Shown here piece by piece: positions 17,888-27,158 of a DNA stretch of 64,000 nucleotides. The notes beneath the pieces were generated by a model that had not been told where the DNA came from, did no database searches, and was given only the letters and a program-made list of their open reading frames with translations. A program made the position numbers and the translations under genes. Source of the stretch: Herpetosiphon giganteus (GTDB lineage: Bacteria; Chloroflexota; Chloroflexia; Chloroflexales; Herpetosiphonaceae); the NCBI RefSeq assembly GCF_016907925.1, contig NZ_JAFBCZ010000009.1, positions 1 through 64,000 on the forward strand, given 5' to 3'. Within the stretch, counting starts at the first letter, position 1; each line of letters starts with the position of its first letter.

Positions 17888-17903
17888 GCTTCAATTAATT
17901 AAG

Positions 17904-17939
17904 CACGGCCATGCTCTCGTTAGGGAAAGCATGGCCGTG
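17904..17939 (+). terminator. Hairpin terminator after the beta-helix gene
   Basis: A perfect 12-bp stem (CACGGCCATGCT / AGCATGGCCGTG) with a 12-base loop lies 16 bases past the stop. It lacks a T-tract, so it may act as a stability element as well. Confidence 0.6.
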
Positions 17940-17993
17940 TATAAAGCATTAATTCTGTTTAGCAGACTAATCTTTGAATTATACTTACACATA

Positions 17994-18025
17994 AAAAATG
18001 CGCTTCAGTGTTGAAGCGCATTTTT
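17994..18025. terminator. Bidirectional intrinsic terminator
   Basis: AAAAATGCGCTTCA pairs with TGAAGCGCATTTTT around a 4-base loop. The A-run on the left and T-run on the right make it work on both strands. It closes the minus-strand ABC ATPase fragment. Confidence 0.8.
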
Positions 18026-18029
18026 GTGG

Positions 18030-18286
18030 TCAGAACGAACGCTTGACCAGCTTAGGCTTTGATTGTGGCATAGGGAACACATTGGCGTGCCTGTTTCAGG
18101 ATCGGGAATAATATGGGCGCGCACGCCGAAGACCTGCTCAAGGATTGTTGGATTCAGAGTGGTCAAGGGCGAGCCATCGCTCATAATCGTGCCGCGTTGG
18201 AGCACCACCAGCCGATCAGCATAGCGCGCAGCTTGATTCAGGTCGTGCAAGACCACGGCGATGGTCATGCCACTAGTGGATAGCAA
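18030..18286 (-). pseudogene. Fragment of a FecE/FepC-type siderophore ABC ATPase
   Basis: About 75 residues match only the C-terminal end of iron-siderophore import ATPases: 'VVLHDLNQAARYADRLVVLQ' (H-loop His) and 'EQVFGVRAHIIPDPETG'. Walker A, signature and Walker B are missing. Near the end the frame shifts: the family-like ending 'VFPMPQSKPK' is read in a second frame and stops at 18030, while the first frame runs on to 18005. So the gene is both truncated and frameshifted. No permease or binding protein remains nearby. Confidence 0.75.
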
Positions 18287-18350
18287 CCTTTGATAATTAA
18301 TGCGATTTTTCTGTATAACAGAATAATTCGTATTATAAACTTCCTTTAAT

Positions 18351-19484
18351 TCAGCACACTGAGGCTGGTTGCGTAGCGGTTGGCGCGGCGAGCGCTAGAT
18401 CATGATCCACATGCAGCGGAAGTTGCACGCTCACACATAGCCCACCAGCCTCACGTGGTGTCAGCGTAAGCAGGCCATCGTGGGCTTGAACAATACTTTT
18501 AACAATCGCCAAGCCAAGCCCCATGCCAGCATGGCTCGTCTGGATGCGCTCGCTACCACGGCGAAACGGCTCCACCAGCGTCGCCACCACACTTGGGCTA
18601 AGCTTCTCGCCGCTATTCTCGACTTTCAGCAACACCATGTTGTGCTCGACGCTGGTTGTGACCCAAATCCAGCCCCGTTCTGGCAGATTATGCACAATTG
18701 CGTTATGCAAAAGGTTCATCATCACTTGCAGCAAAAGCGGCGCTGAGCCGATGGTCGGCGCTAGCTCGCCACATGTTTCAATGCTCAGACCGCGTTGTTC
18801 CGCCAACGGCAACAACGTTTCAGTCGCTTCATCGGCAATCAACGAGAGATCGACCGGTTCGGGCGTAAACGAGCGCTGATCGGCGCGACTGAGCATCAGC
18901 AAAGCTTCAGTTAAGTTGATTGCGCGCGCATTGACCGTATGCAGCCGCTCGATCAGCTCGGTGGTGATGCGATTTGGGTCGCTGCGTGCCACATCGAGCA
19001 GGGTTTGGGTAATCGCCAAAGGTGTGCGTAATTCATGCGAGGCATTGGCGGCAAAGCGCCGCTGTTCGCCAACATGGGCTTCGAGCCGCACCAGCATTGC
19101 ATCAAAACTATCAGCAAGTTCGCGAAACTCATCATTGCTGCCTTCTAAGCCAATGCGATGGGTCAGTGAACCGCTGGCAACCTTGCGCGTGGCATCAGTA
19201 ATTCGTGCCAAGGGAGCCAGCATGCGGCCAGCCAAAAACCAGCCGCCAACCAAACCAAAGAGCCATAAAAACGATAAAACCGCAGAGGCGCGGGCAACTG
19301 GCTCCCGCAACATGTCGGGAACATAGCGCCCCAGCGCAGTAATCGCCGCATCAGGCACATAATAAAAGACCCCGATTGCCGCCACCATCAAAATTCCGGC
19401 AAAGATTAACAGGCCAGCATAGCTAATCGTCAGCTTGAGCCGAACGCTCAATCCATCGGGCCTAGCCACGTTCAGATCCTTCAT
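18351..19484 (-). CDS. Sensor histidine kinase
   Basis: A 377-residue membrane kinase. Two transmembrane helices (about 17-42 and 68-90) flank a very short external loop. A HAMP linker follows, then the H-box 'ANASHELRTPLAITQTLLDV' with the phosphorylated His, the N-box (MNLLHNAIVHN) and a G-box (GMGLGLAIVKSI). The start overlaps the response regulator gene by 23 bases, so the two are coupled. The tiny sensor loop suggests sensing within or at the membrane, as for cell-wall stress kinases. The adjacent VanY-like peptidase is a possible target. Confidence 0.85.
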   Translation of the reverse strand: MKDLNVARPDGLSVRLKLTISYAGLLIFAGILMVAAIGVFYYVPDAAITALGRYVPDMLREPVARASAVLSFLWLFGLVGGWFLAGRMLAPLARITDATRKVASGSLTHRIGLEGSNDEFRELADSFDAMLVRLEAHVGEQRRFAANASHELRTPLAITQTLLDVARSDPNRITTELIERLHTVNARAINLTEALLMLSRADQRSFTPEPVDLSLIADEATETLLPLAEQRGLSIETCGELAPTIGSAPLLLQVMMNLLHNAIVHNLPERGWIWVTTSVEHNMVLLKVENSGEKLSPSVVATLVEPFRRGSERIQTSHAGMGLGLAIVKSIVQAHDGLLTLTPREAGGLCVSVQLPLHVDHDLALAAPTATQPASVC

Positions 19485-20142
19485 TTATGTCAATTCGATA
19501 ACCAACCCCAGGCACGGTGGCGATCAGCCATGGCTCGCCCAGCCGTTTGCGCAAGCCAGAGACGGTAATCCGCACGGCGTTGGTAAATGGGTCTGCATGC
19601 TCATCCCAAGCACGTTCCAACAACTCTTCGGCGCTCACAATTCCGCCTTCGGTTGCCACGAGCACCTCAAGCACCGCAAATTGCTTGCGGGTCAGCGCAA
19701 TATAGCGGCCATCGCGATAGACCTCACGGCGAAAAACATCAAGCCGCAAGCCAGCAAGTTCGCGCACTGGTGGCCGATTATGAGCACGCCGTCGATCAAG
19801 CGCACGCAGCCGCAACACCAATTCTTGCAGCGCAAATGGCTTGGTCAAGTAATCGTCAGCGCCAAGTTCAAACCCAGAAGCCTTGTCATCAAGCCGATCG
19901 GCAGCAGTCAACATCAGAATCGGCATGCCACTGCCAGAGGCAACAATTAATTTGGCAATTTCATCGCCAGAAGGGCCAGGAATATCGCGGTCAAGCACCA
20001 CAATATCGTAGGGATTGAGATCTAATAACTCCAGCGCGGTATCGCCATCGCCGGCAGTGTCGGCGGCAATGGCTGCCAAACGTAGGCCATCACGAATCGC
20101 CTCGGCTAAATAGGGTTCATCTTCAACAATTAAGACCCGCAT
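19462..20142 (-). CDS. OmpR-family response regulator
   Basis: A 226-residue regulator. The receiver domain has the acidic pocket (VEDE), the phospho-acceptor Asp in IVVLDRDIPG, and the switch Lys in YLTKPF. The C-terminal winged helix shows 'LTRKQFAVLEVLVATEGGIV' and 'VRITVSGLRKRLGEP'. ATG 20142 is supported by AGGAG 9 bases upstream; a TTG two codons earlier is less likely. It partners the overlapping histidine kinase and is divergent from a D,D-carboxypeptidase gene 111 bases away. Confidence 0.87.
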   Translation of the reverse strand: MRVLIVEDEPYLAEAIRDGLRLAAIAADTAGDGDTALELLDLNPYDIVVLDRDIPGPSGDEIAKLIVASGSGMPILMLTAADRLDDKASGFELGADDYLTKPFALQELVLRLRALDRRRAHNRPPVRELAGLRLDVFRREVYRDGRYIALTRKQFAVLEVLVATEGGIVSAEELLERAWDEHADPFTNAVRITVSGLRKRLGEPWLIATVPGVGYRIDINEGSERG

Positions 20143-20253
20143 GGGCAAATGCTCCTGTTGGTTAATAGCGCACAGTATAGCAGCCCAAGCATATCAGCAG
20201 CATATCGAAAATTTGATACGTTCTGGCAACACCAGCCTTGCTATCCTAGCGCC

Positions 20254-21027
20254 ATGATGTATCACAAACCAACCCAAAATCCAACCCGTCGGATTCTCTG
20301 GTTGCTGGTAGCCGGATTGCTCAGCGTCGCAGCGTTTGGCGCATTCCGCAGCTTCCAACTTCGCATGCCAGGGTTCGACCAAACCGCGATTCTGATCGAC
20401 GGCCCACCGACCGAGACTGCCCTGAGCTTGCTTCCATCACCGCAGCCAGCTGCTGCAACCGCAGTGCCAGCAACCGCCACGCCAGAGTTTGAAGCAACCA
20501 GCGAGCCAACGCCGCCCAGCGAAATGCTTGCGCCGCCCAGCGATCCGCCACAGTTTGAGCACAATGGCGAAATTGGCATTGCTGATGGCATCGTGCCCGA
20601 GGGCACAACCGTGTTTGATAGCGATCTGCCAGCAATCGCCAACCTTGACCCAACCCTGTTGAATGCGTTGCGCCAAGCTGCCAACGACGCTGCCGAAAAT
20701 GATGTTGTGTTCTATGTAACCAGTGGCTGGCGTTCTCCAGCCTATCAAAATCAATTGCTAGAGGAGGCAATTGTTAACTATGGTTCTGAGACCGAAGCTG
20801 CGCGTTGGGTCGCAAGCCCAGCAACATCAACCCATGTCGCAGGCTTGGCGGTCGATATTGGCCCCTACAAAGCCCTCGATTGGCTGATTCAACATGGCGA
20901 TGATTTCGGATTATGTCAAATCTATGGGAACGAAGTTTGGCACTACGAATATCGTGCAGAAGCAATTGAATCGGGCTGCCCAGAAATGTATCTCGACCCA
21001 ACCCACGATCCACGAATGCAGCCATGA
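20254..21027 (+). CDS. VanY-type D-alanyl-D-alanine carboxypeptidase
   Basis: A 257-residue protein with one N-terminal membrane helix (ILWLLVAGLLSVAAFGAF), a Pro/Thr/Glu-rich spacer, and a peptidase M15B domain. Zinc ligands are seen in STHVAGLAVDIG (His and Asp) and WHYEYR (His), with GWRSPAYQNQ as the conserved substrate loop. It would trim the terminal D-Ala of peptidoglycan stem peptides outside the membrane. It faces the two-component pair across a short shared promoter region, an arrangement like vanRS-vanY; regulation by the pair is inferred. Confidence 0.8.
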   Translation: MMYHKPTQNPTRRILWLLVAGLLSVAAFGAFRSFQLRMPGFDQTAILIDGPPTETALSLLPSPQPAAATAVPATATPEFEATSEPTPPSEMLAPPSDPPQFEHNGEIGIADGIVPEGTTVFDSDLPAIANLDPTLLNALRQAANDAAENDVVFYVTSGWRSPAYQNQLLEEAIVNYGSETEAARWVASPATSTHVAGLAVDIGPYKALDWLIQHGDDFGLCQIYGNEVWHYEYRAEAIESGCPEMYLDPTHDPRMQP

Positions 21028-21121
21028 TCTGAGCAAACCAGCATGTTTGGCAGAGAAATCGTGGAAATTCTCAAGGTAAGCCAGAGCAGAAGCCAATCGC
21101 AGCCAAGAGACCCAAACCCTG

Positions 21122-21550
21122 ATGACAAAGTTGTTTTTCTATGGGTTTCTCAGTTTAATTACCCTGATCAGCGTAATCAATATGCTCAATACACTTGATA
21201 CTAGCATCAAGCTGCGGCGGCGCGAAATTGCCATGCTCCGATCGGTTGGGCTAACCCAAGCAGGATTCGCCCGCATGCTGCGTTACGAAAGTTTGTTTTA
21301 TGGCCTAACTGCACTGCTGTGTGGGCTGCCGCTAGCAATTGCGCTTAGTGGTGTTCTCTATTATCAATTTGGCATGGTCGGGAGCTTTGGCTTTAGCGTG
21401 CCTTGGGGTGCGATTGAGGTCTGTAGCGTCGCCATTCTTGGCTTGGTGTATGCCACAATGCAGCGGGCTGGGGCGCAGCTGCGCAACGACAACATTATCG
21501 AAACAATCTTCAACCTTTCCGCCGATCCGCGTGCGGATGGCCAAACTTAG
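21122..21550 (+). pseudogene. C-terminal fragment of a FtsX/MacB-type ABC permease
   Basis: 142 residues cover only the last FtsX domain. The hydrophobic start 'FFYGFLSLITLISVINMLNT' leads to 'LRRREIAMLRSVGLTQAGF', the typical coupling helix, and two further helices. The large front part of the family is missing and there is no ribosome site. The end of the gene carries a 36-bp direct repeat that moved the stop codon. The ancestral C-terminus is probably that read in the second repeat copy (ending near 21627). Confidence 0.75.
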
Positions 21551-21586
21551 GCGCAGCTGCGCAACGACAACATTATCGAAACAATC
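21473..21586. repeat. 36-bp direct repeat with a 42-bp spacer
   Basis: Copies 21473-21508 and 21551-21586 are identical, starting GCGCAGCTGCGCAACGAC. The 78-bp unit (repeat plus spacer) is a multiple of three. The spacer supplies a TAG stop, so the permease fragment now ends between the copies. Confidence 0.9.
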
Positions 21587-21612
21587 AAACAGAATATAGC
21601 TAGATTAAAGCC

Positions 21613-21646
21613 TACAGGCTTGTGGTAAAAATTCCACAAGCCTGTA
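21613..21646. terminator. Hairpin between convergent permease fragment and kup
   Basis: A perfect 13-bp stem (TACAGGCTTGTGG / CCACAAGCCTGTA) with loop TAAAAATT. It lies in the short gap between two convergent genes and can serve both. Confidence 0.65.
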
Positions 21647-21669
21647 CGTTTGAGCAATTGAGCAGCAGT

Positions 21670-23619
21670 TTACACCTCGACCCGGGTGCCAATCTCGATG
21701 GTTGACGTTGGCGGCAGGCTGAAGAAATCGGCGGCGCTGGTTGAATTTTGCAGCATCACTGCATACAACCGTTCGCGCCAAAGCGCCATGCCAGGTAATT
21801 GCTTGCTTGCAATAACCTTCGTCCGATTGACAAAATAGGTTGTTTGCTCGGGATCGAATGGCAGCCCAGGGATTGTTGCCTTGGCCAAGGCGTTGGGCAC
21901 ATCGGGATCTTCCATAAAACCAAAGAAAATCGTCAAGGTCTGGAAGCCATGGCTGGCCTCCCCAAGCAAAAAGCGCTCGTGCTCTTCGACGTGCGGCACT
22001 TGGCGATATTCAACCGTCACCAAGAGAATATGTTGGTGCAGCACCCCGTTGTGGCGCATGTTGGCCAACAATGCCTCAGGTGCACCATCACGCCGCGCAC
22101 TCAGGAAAATCGCGGTTCCAGGCACGCGCACTGGCGGATCGTGGGCAATGCGGTTGGTCAATTCGGAAAGCAATTGATCGCTACTGGCGCGTTCGGCTAC
22201 CAAGTGCTGACCGCGCTTCCACGTGGTCATGATCGTGAATAAGACCACCGCAACCACCAAGGGGAACCAGCCACCATGGGGAATTTTGACCGCATTGGCA
22301 ATCAAAAAGCCCATATCAATCACCAAAAAGAACCCAGTCAGCGAGCCAGCCTTCAAGGCACTCCAACCCCAGTGTTCACGGGCTACCACATAGAAAATAA
22401 TCGAGGTAATTGCCATCGTCGAAGTAACTGCAATCCCATAGGCAGCAGCCAAATTCGATGAGGTTTGGAAGGCAATCACCACCAGAATACAAGCCACCAT
22501 CAGCAACCAGTTAACCACCGGAATATAGATTTGGCCGTATTCGGTGCGCGAGGTGTGCAAGGTGCGAGTCCGCGGCAAAAAGCCAAGTTGGCTGGCTTGC
22601 ATCGTAATCGAAAACGCACCTGAGATCAGCGCCTGCGAGGCAATCACGGTTGCCAGAGTGGCCAGAATAACCAACGGGTACAAAGCCCATGAGGGAGCCA
22701 TGCGAAAAAACGAATGTTCGACCGCTTCTGGCTCGCGAATCAGCAAGGCAGCTTGGCCCATATAATTGAGCAACAAGGCTGGCAGCACCACCACATACCA
22801 AGCAATGCGAATTGGCCGCCGCCCAAAGTGGCCCATATCGGCGTAGAGTGCTTCGCCGCCAGTCACCACCAAGAACACGCTGCCCAGCACCAGAAAGCCC
22901 TTCCAGCCATTATTCTGAAAAAACTCCCAGCCATACAGCGGGTTAATCGCCCGAATGACACCTGGCTCGTGAATAATATTGACGATCCCAAGCACAGCCA
23001 GCACGGTAAACCACAGCAAGGTAATTGGCCCAAACAGCTTGCCAACGAGGGCTGTGCCAAAGCGCTGAATCAAAAACAACCCAACCAAAATCAGAATGGT
23101 CAGCGGAATAATATAGGGTTGAAAGAAGTCTGTCGCGACATTCAAGCCCTCAATCGAACTGAGCACCGAGATTGCTGGGGTAATAATGCCGTCGCCATAG
23201 AGCAGCGCCGCGCCAAAAACCCCCAACAACACGACCCATTTTTTACCAGTTGTACCAATCTGTTTAATCGGCGTGGCCAACGCGGTGAGCGCCAAAATGC
23301 CGCCCTCGCCGCGGTTATCGGCCTTGACGATAAAGATCAAATACTTAATCGTAACAACCGTGACCAAGGCCCAGAAAATTAACGAGACAACTCCAAGAAT
23401 ATTGGCTGGGGTCAGGGCGAGGCCATGGCCAGCGTGGAAACTTTCGCGCATTGCATAGAGTGGTGAGGTGCCAATATCGCCGTAGACGATGCCCAGCGCC
23501 GACAAGGAAAGCAGCGCGAGATAACGCCCGGTGGGAGCTGGACGGTGATGCGAGCCATGGTCATGAGTATGATCGTCATGCTCTGCCTGATCAATTGGTT
23601 GCTTTGCCTCGTGTGCCAT
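21670..23619 (-). CDS. kup: Kup-type potassium uptake transporter
   Basis: A 649-residue KUP/HAK/KT transporter with 12 predicted membrane helices. Signature segments are 'GIVYGDIGTSPLYAMRESF' in helix 1, 'RGEGGILALTALA', and 'GVFGAALLYGDGIITPAISV'. A soluble C-terminal domain of about 170 residues follows. The N-terminus (residues 10-28) is rich in His and Asp (DDHTHDHGSHH), which could bind metal but may be a simple flexible tail. Start ATG 23619 has a weak AGGCGG site. It takes up K+ with protons. Confidence 0.93.
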   Translation of the reverse strand: MAHEAKQPIDQAEHDDHTHDHGSHHRPAPTGRYLALLSLSALGIVYGDIGTSPLYAMRESFHAGHGLALTPANILGVVSLIFWALVTVVTIKYLIFIVKADNRGEGGILALTALATPIKQIGTTGKKWVVLLGVFGAALLYGDGIITPAISVLSSIEGLNVATDFFQPYIIPLTILILVGLFLIQRFGTALVGKLFGPITLLWFTVLAVLGIVNIIHEPGVIRAINPLYGWEFFQNNGWKGFLVLGSVFLVVTGGEALYADMGHFGRRPIRIAWYVVVLPALLLNYMGQAALLIREPEAVEHSFFRMAPSWALYPLVILATLATVIASQALISGAFSITMQASQLGFLPRTRTLHTSRTEYGQIYIPVVNWLLMVACILVVIAFQTSSNLAAAYGIAVTSTMAITSIIFYVVAREHWGWSALKAGSLTGFFLVIDMGFLIANAVKIPHGGWFPLVVAVVLFTIMTTWKRGQHLVAERASSDQLLSELTNRIAHDPPVRVPGTAIFLSARRDGAPEALLANMRHNGVLHQHILLVTVEYRQVPHVEEHERFLLGEASHGFQTLTIFFGFMEDPDVPNALAKATIPGLPFDPEQTTYFVNRTKVIASKQLPGMALWRERLYAVMLQNSTSAADFFSLPPTSTIEIGTRVEV

Positions 23620-23727
23620 AGATGGTTAACCGCCTTTAAACTGCGACATTCGTTCAATCGCATAGCATAGCATATGCCACTAGCAAAAAGCAGGTGCTGC
23701 TAGGCGCAAGCCACATGCTGAGCGGCG

Positions 23728-24750
23728 TTATTGCACAATTGCACTGCGGGTCATTTGCTGCAAAAGAGCTTCATTCGCTGCATAGCCAGATTCGGGCACA
23801 AAGCCAACGATCACGCCCAAACTGCCACCAGGACCGGGCTTGACTGTGACAAAGGCCTGCATTTTTGCTTCCTGCCCACGTACAAGCCGCACAAATTTCA
23901 CAGTTCCTTCAGAGGCATTGATCACATATTCGCGTTGGGTATTGGGCGCAGCCAAGAGATTAAGCGTTTCCTCGATCGATGACTTGATGCCAGCAGCATC
24001 GTTGTTTTTACCAATGACCTTGCGCGCCAAGATCCCTTGCTCACCATCGCTTGCGGTTGAGAAAAAGACCGCGAGATCGTCACCAATCGCATATTCAGTC
24101 CAAGCCTGTGGATGCGAGACACTCATATTGGTGTTGCTATTGCGGGTCAAAATCACGCTGCTTGGGTCGATTGGCGCGGTTGGCAGGTCAACTGGGCCAG
24201 CAGGAACAGCCGTTGCATCGCTCACAACTGGCGGCGGTGCGCTTGGCTCAGTCACTGTTGTACCCACCACCCAGCCGTTAGTGCCAATATCGGCAGCGGG
24301 CAAATCGGTGTTGGCCCGCTCAGCGAGCCGAACATTCCACCAAAGGACTCCATTAACCTCGCGTGATTCGATATATTGCAGGCTATCATTAGGGTTGATA
24401 TTCCCCTTCGAGTTTGAGCGTTCGTCTGGCTCAAAGCGTAAGGGCGTAGTTGCCAACGAACGGCCAAGCGGCAAATTGGGGGTTGCGGTTGGAATCGCCG
24501 CTTGGGTTGCTTGGAGCGCACGTTGGGTTGCCCGGGCAAACATTGTGGGCGCAACCGCTGTGGCCGTTGCATTATTGGCGGCATTTTGCTCATCAAGGCT
24601 CTGATTCAGCAGCCAAACCCCATAGCCTAAGCCACCAGCAATCCCAAGCACTAGTAAGGTTTGCAGCAAAACACCGAGTGGGCCCTGTTGACGCGGCCCC
24701 TTAGCCGAAAAGTTCGCATCCCAATCATTGGGGTCAATTTTACTTGGCAC
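23728..24750 (-). CDS. Single-pass membrane protein, unknown
   Basis: A 340-residue protein starting at GTG 24750, chosen because GGGAGG lies 6 bases upstream. A cytoplasmic head of about 25 residues precedes one transmembrane helix ('LLQTLLVLGIAGGLGYGVWL'). The outer part has an Ala/Thr linker, a small beta domain that may be SH3-like ('GVLWWNVRLAER ... TNGWVVG'), a Pro/Val spacer, and a C-terminal alpha/beta domain ('MSVSHPQAWTEY'). The pattern is common in Chloroflexi surface proteins. Function unknown. Confidence 0.65.
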   Translation of the reverse strand: MPSKIDPNDWDANFSAKGPRQQGPLGVLLQTLLVLGIAGGLGYGVWLLNQSLDEQNAANNATATAVAPTMFARATQRALQATQAAIPTATPNLPLGRSLATTPLRFEPDERSNSKGNINPNDSLQYIESREVNGVLWWNVRLAERANTDLPAADIGTNGWVVGTTVTEPSAPPPVVSDATAVPAGPVDLPTAPIDPSSVILTRNSNTNMSVSHPQAWTEYAIGDDLAVFFSTASDGEQGILARKVIGKNNDAAGIKSSIEETLNLLAAPNTQREYVINASEGTVKFVRLVRGQEAKMQAFVTVKPGPGGSLGVIVGFVPESGYAANEALLQQMTRSAIVQ

Positions 24751-24922
24751 TGGTCGCCTCCCATGTGAACACTTGCACGCGCAACAGTATACGTTAAAAG
24801 TGCAATTTTGGGATAACAACCTGCGCCTACATGGCTAAACTATTATGACAAGTAATCAACATTGTTGCCCACTTACAGCCCAAATATAAATATTGATCTC
24901 TAGGGCAATGCGCCCCACGCAT

Positions 24923-25960
24923 TCAATCGATCGCTTGGCGGGCAAAGTGGTCAAGCATCTGCTTGAGGGTTGGGGTTAGGGCAACTGGTAGGCGGTAGAA
25001 CACATGCTCCTTACGGCCACCAATCTTATTGAGCGTCACATTCATCGTCGCATCTGCATGAAAGAAAAAACTTATACTTGCCTGCTCCATTCGTAAATTG
25101 TGCCGCCGTGATCGCGATAGGATCAAGGTTACTAAGGAATGACCTGCCCGAAAAAGCCGATCATAGCCTGCACGCTGCAATATTCCAACGAAACGCTGCC
25201 CAATTGGGGCAATCGGCCAATTGAAGTCCGCATAAAACTCAGCCATGCGATCCCAGCTTACGATAAACTCGGCCTCAATCCCTTGCCCAGCTTCATAGTA
25301 GCGCGCAAGCTTCCCGACTGAAAGCCATGGAAATTCTTGTTCTAAGGCGCTCGGTGCCGCCGAATCGATCAGCCAGCGCCGGAGCATTACAGCAAGATCA
25401 GCACTCTGGATCACCGGAAATTGAAAGAGTGGGCAGTCATCCCAGAGAAAATGTGCGTCTGGCTGTTCATTGTGGCCATAAAATTTGATACGACAACTCC
25501 GCGTTGAATTCTGGGCGACCAGATCGTACATTCGTCGGTGGAAGCGATCGTGGTCGTGCTTGAGCAGAGCGCTGAGGGTGTGATCATGCTCAATAAGCTT
25601 AGCTTCAAGATCACCGAGGGCACGAATCTTCCGATCAATAAATTCGCCATGGGTATATAATTCAGCGCGATCAGCACCATGCAACCATGCAGCAATTGGG
25701 TGATACAGATCGCTGGCGTGCGCTGTCCAGCCATCGGCAACAGTTGAATCGGCGTTCTGGAATCCGATCCAATAGGGCATCACATTCCTTGGATAAACGC
25801 TAATCTTACATGCACGGTTTGCAGTTTGGATAGTACATGACCTATTCACACCGTTCCCTTGGATAGCAATGCTCGAAACGGAAGAGGATGCAGCGAATCG
25901 CGTCATTAACTCAGTATAGACATGCTGAGCAAGAATCTCGTCCTCATTGACCCCGGCCAT
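24923..25960 (-). CDS. Hypothetical soluble protein
   Basis: A 345-residue cytoplasmic protein with no motif I recognise. Two similar halves are possible: 'NRACKISVYPRNVMPYWIGF' near residue 48 and 'STRSCRIKFYGHNEQPDAHF' near residue 152 share a Cys-basic-hydrophobic pattern, each followed by aromatic residues and a 'W..DSA' helix. This suggests an internal duplication. Start ATG 25960 follows GGGAGGTGG. It is divergent from the WYL regulator. Confidence 0.6.
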   Translation of the reverse strand: MAGVNEDEILAQHVYTELMTRFAASSSVSSIAIQGNGVNRSCTIQTANRACKISVYPRNVMPYWIGFQNADSTVADGWTAHASDLYHPIAAWLHGADRAELYTHGEFIDRKIRALGDLEAKLIEHDHTLSALLKHDHDRFHRRMYDLVAQNSTRSCRIKFYGHNEQPDAHFLWDDCPLFQFPVIQSADLAVMLRRWLIDSAAPSALEQEFPWLSVGKLARYYEAGQGIEAEFIVSWDRMAEFYADFNWPIAPIGQRFVGILQRAGYDRLFRAGHSLVTLILSRSRRHNLRMEQASISFFFHADATMNVTLNKIGGRKEHVFYRLPVALTPTLKQMLDHFARQAID

Positions 25961-26154
25961 TGCACCACCTCCCGATCAATTCAACATCTGTGGTGTTAGT
26001 ATACACCGAGCTTAGGTTTGGTTTTTGTTGGTTTAACAGTAACAGGAAAATTCTGTGAAACAGACTTATTTGTATCAATATAAAATTAAGATGACAGCAG
26101 CCAACTCCTCGCGTAGAATAAATTACCTGTTGGATAGATCGTTGGAGAACTGCC

Positions 26155-27105
26155 ATGAACCGAACCGACCGTTTGCTCGCAATTGTGCTGGAGTTGCAGG
26201 CGCACGGGCGACGGCGCGCCGAGGATTTAGCCAAAACCTTCGAGATCAGCAAGCGCACAATTTATCGTGATATTCAAGCGCTCTGTGAAGCTGGCGTACC
26301 CGTAGTGGCCGCAGCAGGCCAAGGCTATTCGCTGGTTGAAGGCTATTTTCTGCCGCCCCTGCGTTTTAGCCCCGATGAGGCAATGATGTTGCTCTTGGGA
26401 GCCGACCTGATGGCCGCAAGCTTCGATGCTGAGTATCGCCAAGCAGCCCATGCCGCCGCACGCAAAATCGCCGGCGCACTGCCAGAGCAACAACGCGCCG
26501 AGGTTAAATCGCTTCGAACCACAATTCGCTTTGTGCCAGGCGGCGCGGCCAACCAGCACGAAACTAGCCTCTTGCCGCAACTCCGACGCGCAATCGTGGC
26601 CAAACAACGAATACGCATGACCTATCAAGCCCGCCATGGAGCCGCTGCTCTTGAGCGCGAAGTCAATCCATATGGCTTAATTCACACGGGCAAGAGTTGG
26701 TACATTATTGGGTTTTGTATGTTACGTCAAGCTATTCGCGCCTTTCGGATTGAGCGCATAGCCGAGTTACGCGTTATGAGCAGCAACTTTGAACGGCCTA
26801 GCAACTTCAGCCTCGACGAGGATCAACGCAATGATCGCATGTTGCGCATCAGGGTGTTGTTTGACCATGAAAGTGCGGCTTGGGTGCGCGAGGAACCTTC
26901 GTTTTATGCAGTGGCTCACGAGCCATGTGATGCTGGGTTGTTGGTAACGCTGCTTGCCCGCAATGAACACGATGTCACGCAGTGGCTGCTCAGTTGGGGC
27001 GCGCATGTCCAAATCTTGGAGCCAGATTCGCTGCGCCAGCGGCTTGCCATCGAAGTTGAACGAATGTTGGAAAATTACCAAAATAGCAAATTGCTACTGA
27101 CATAG
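26155..27105 (+). CDS. WYL-domain transcriptional regulator
   Basis: A 316-residue DNA-binding protein. An N-terminal winged helix-turn-helix of the HTH_11 type ('RAEDLAKTFEISKRTIYRDI') is followed by a connector and a WYL domain (residues 135-215, 'VNPYGLIHTGKSWYIIGFCM'). The C-terminal WCX-type extension ends the protein. Such regulators sense small ligands or nucleic acid through the WYL pocket. It precedes the VOC-family gene by 53 bases on the same strand and probably shares a transcript with it. Confidence 0.85.
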   Translation: MNRTDRLLAIVLELQAHGRRRAEDLAKTFEISKRTIYRDIQALCEAGVPVVAAAGQGYSLVEGYFLPPLRFSPDEAMMLLLGADLMAASFDAEYRQAAHAAARKIAGALPEQQRAEVKSLRTTIRFVPGGAANQHETSLLPQLRRAIVAKQRIRMTYQARHGAAALEREVNPYGLIHTGKSWYIIGFCMLRQAIRAFRIERIAELRVMSSNFERPSNFSLDEDQRNDRMLRIRVLFDHESAAWVREEPSFYAVAHEPCDAGLLVTLLARNEHDVTQWLLSWGAHVQILEPDSLRQRLAIEVERMLENYQNSKLLLT

Positions 27106-27158
27106 GGTTGTCACTCAGCCGAGTTATGCTCAGTGCATATCGATTTTCAGGAGGATAT

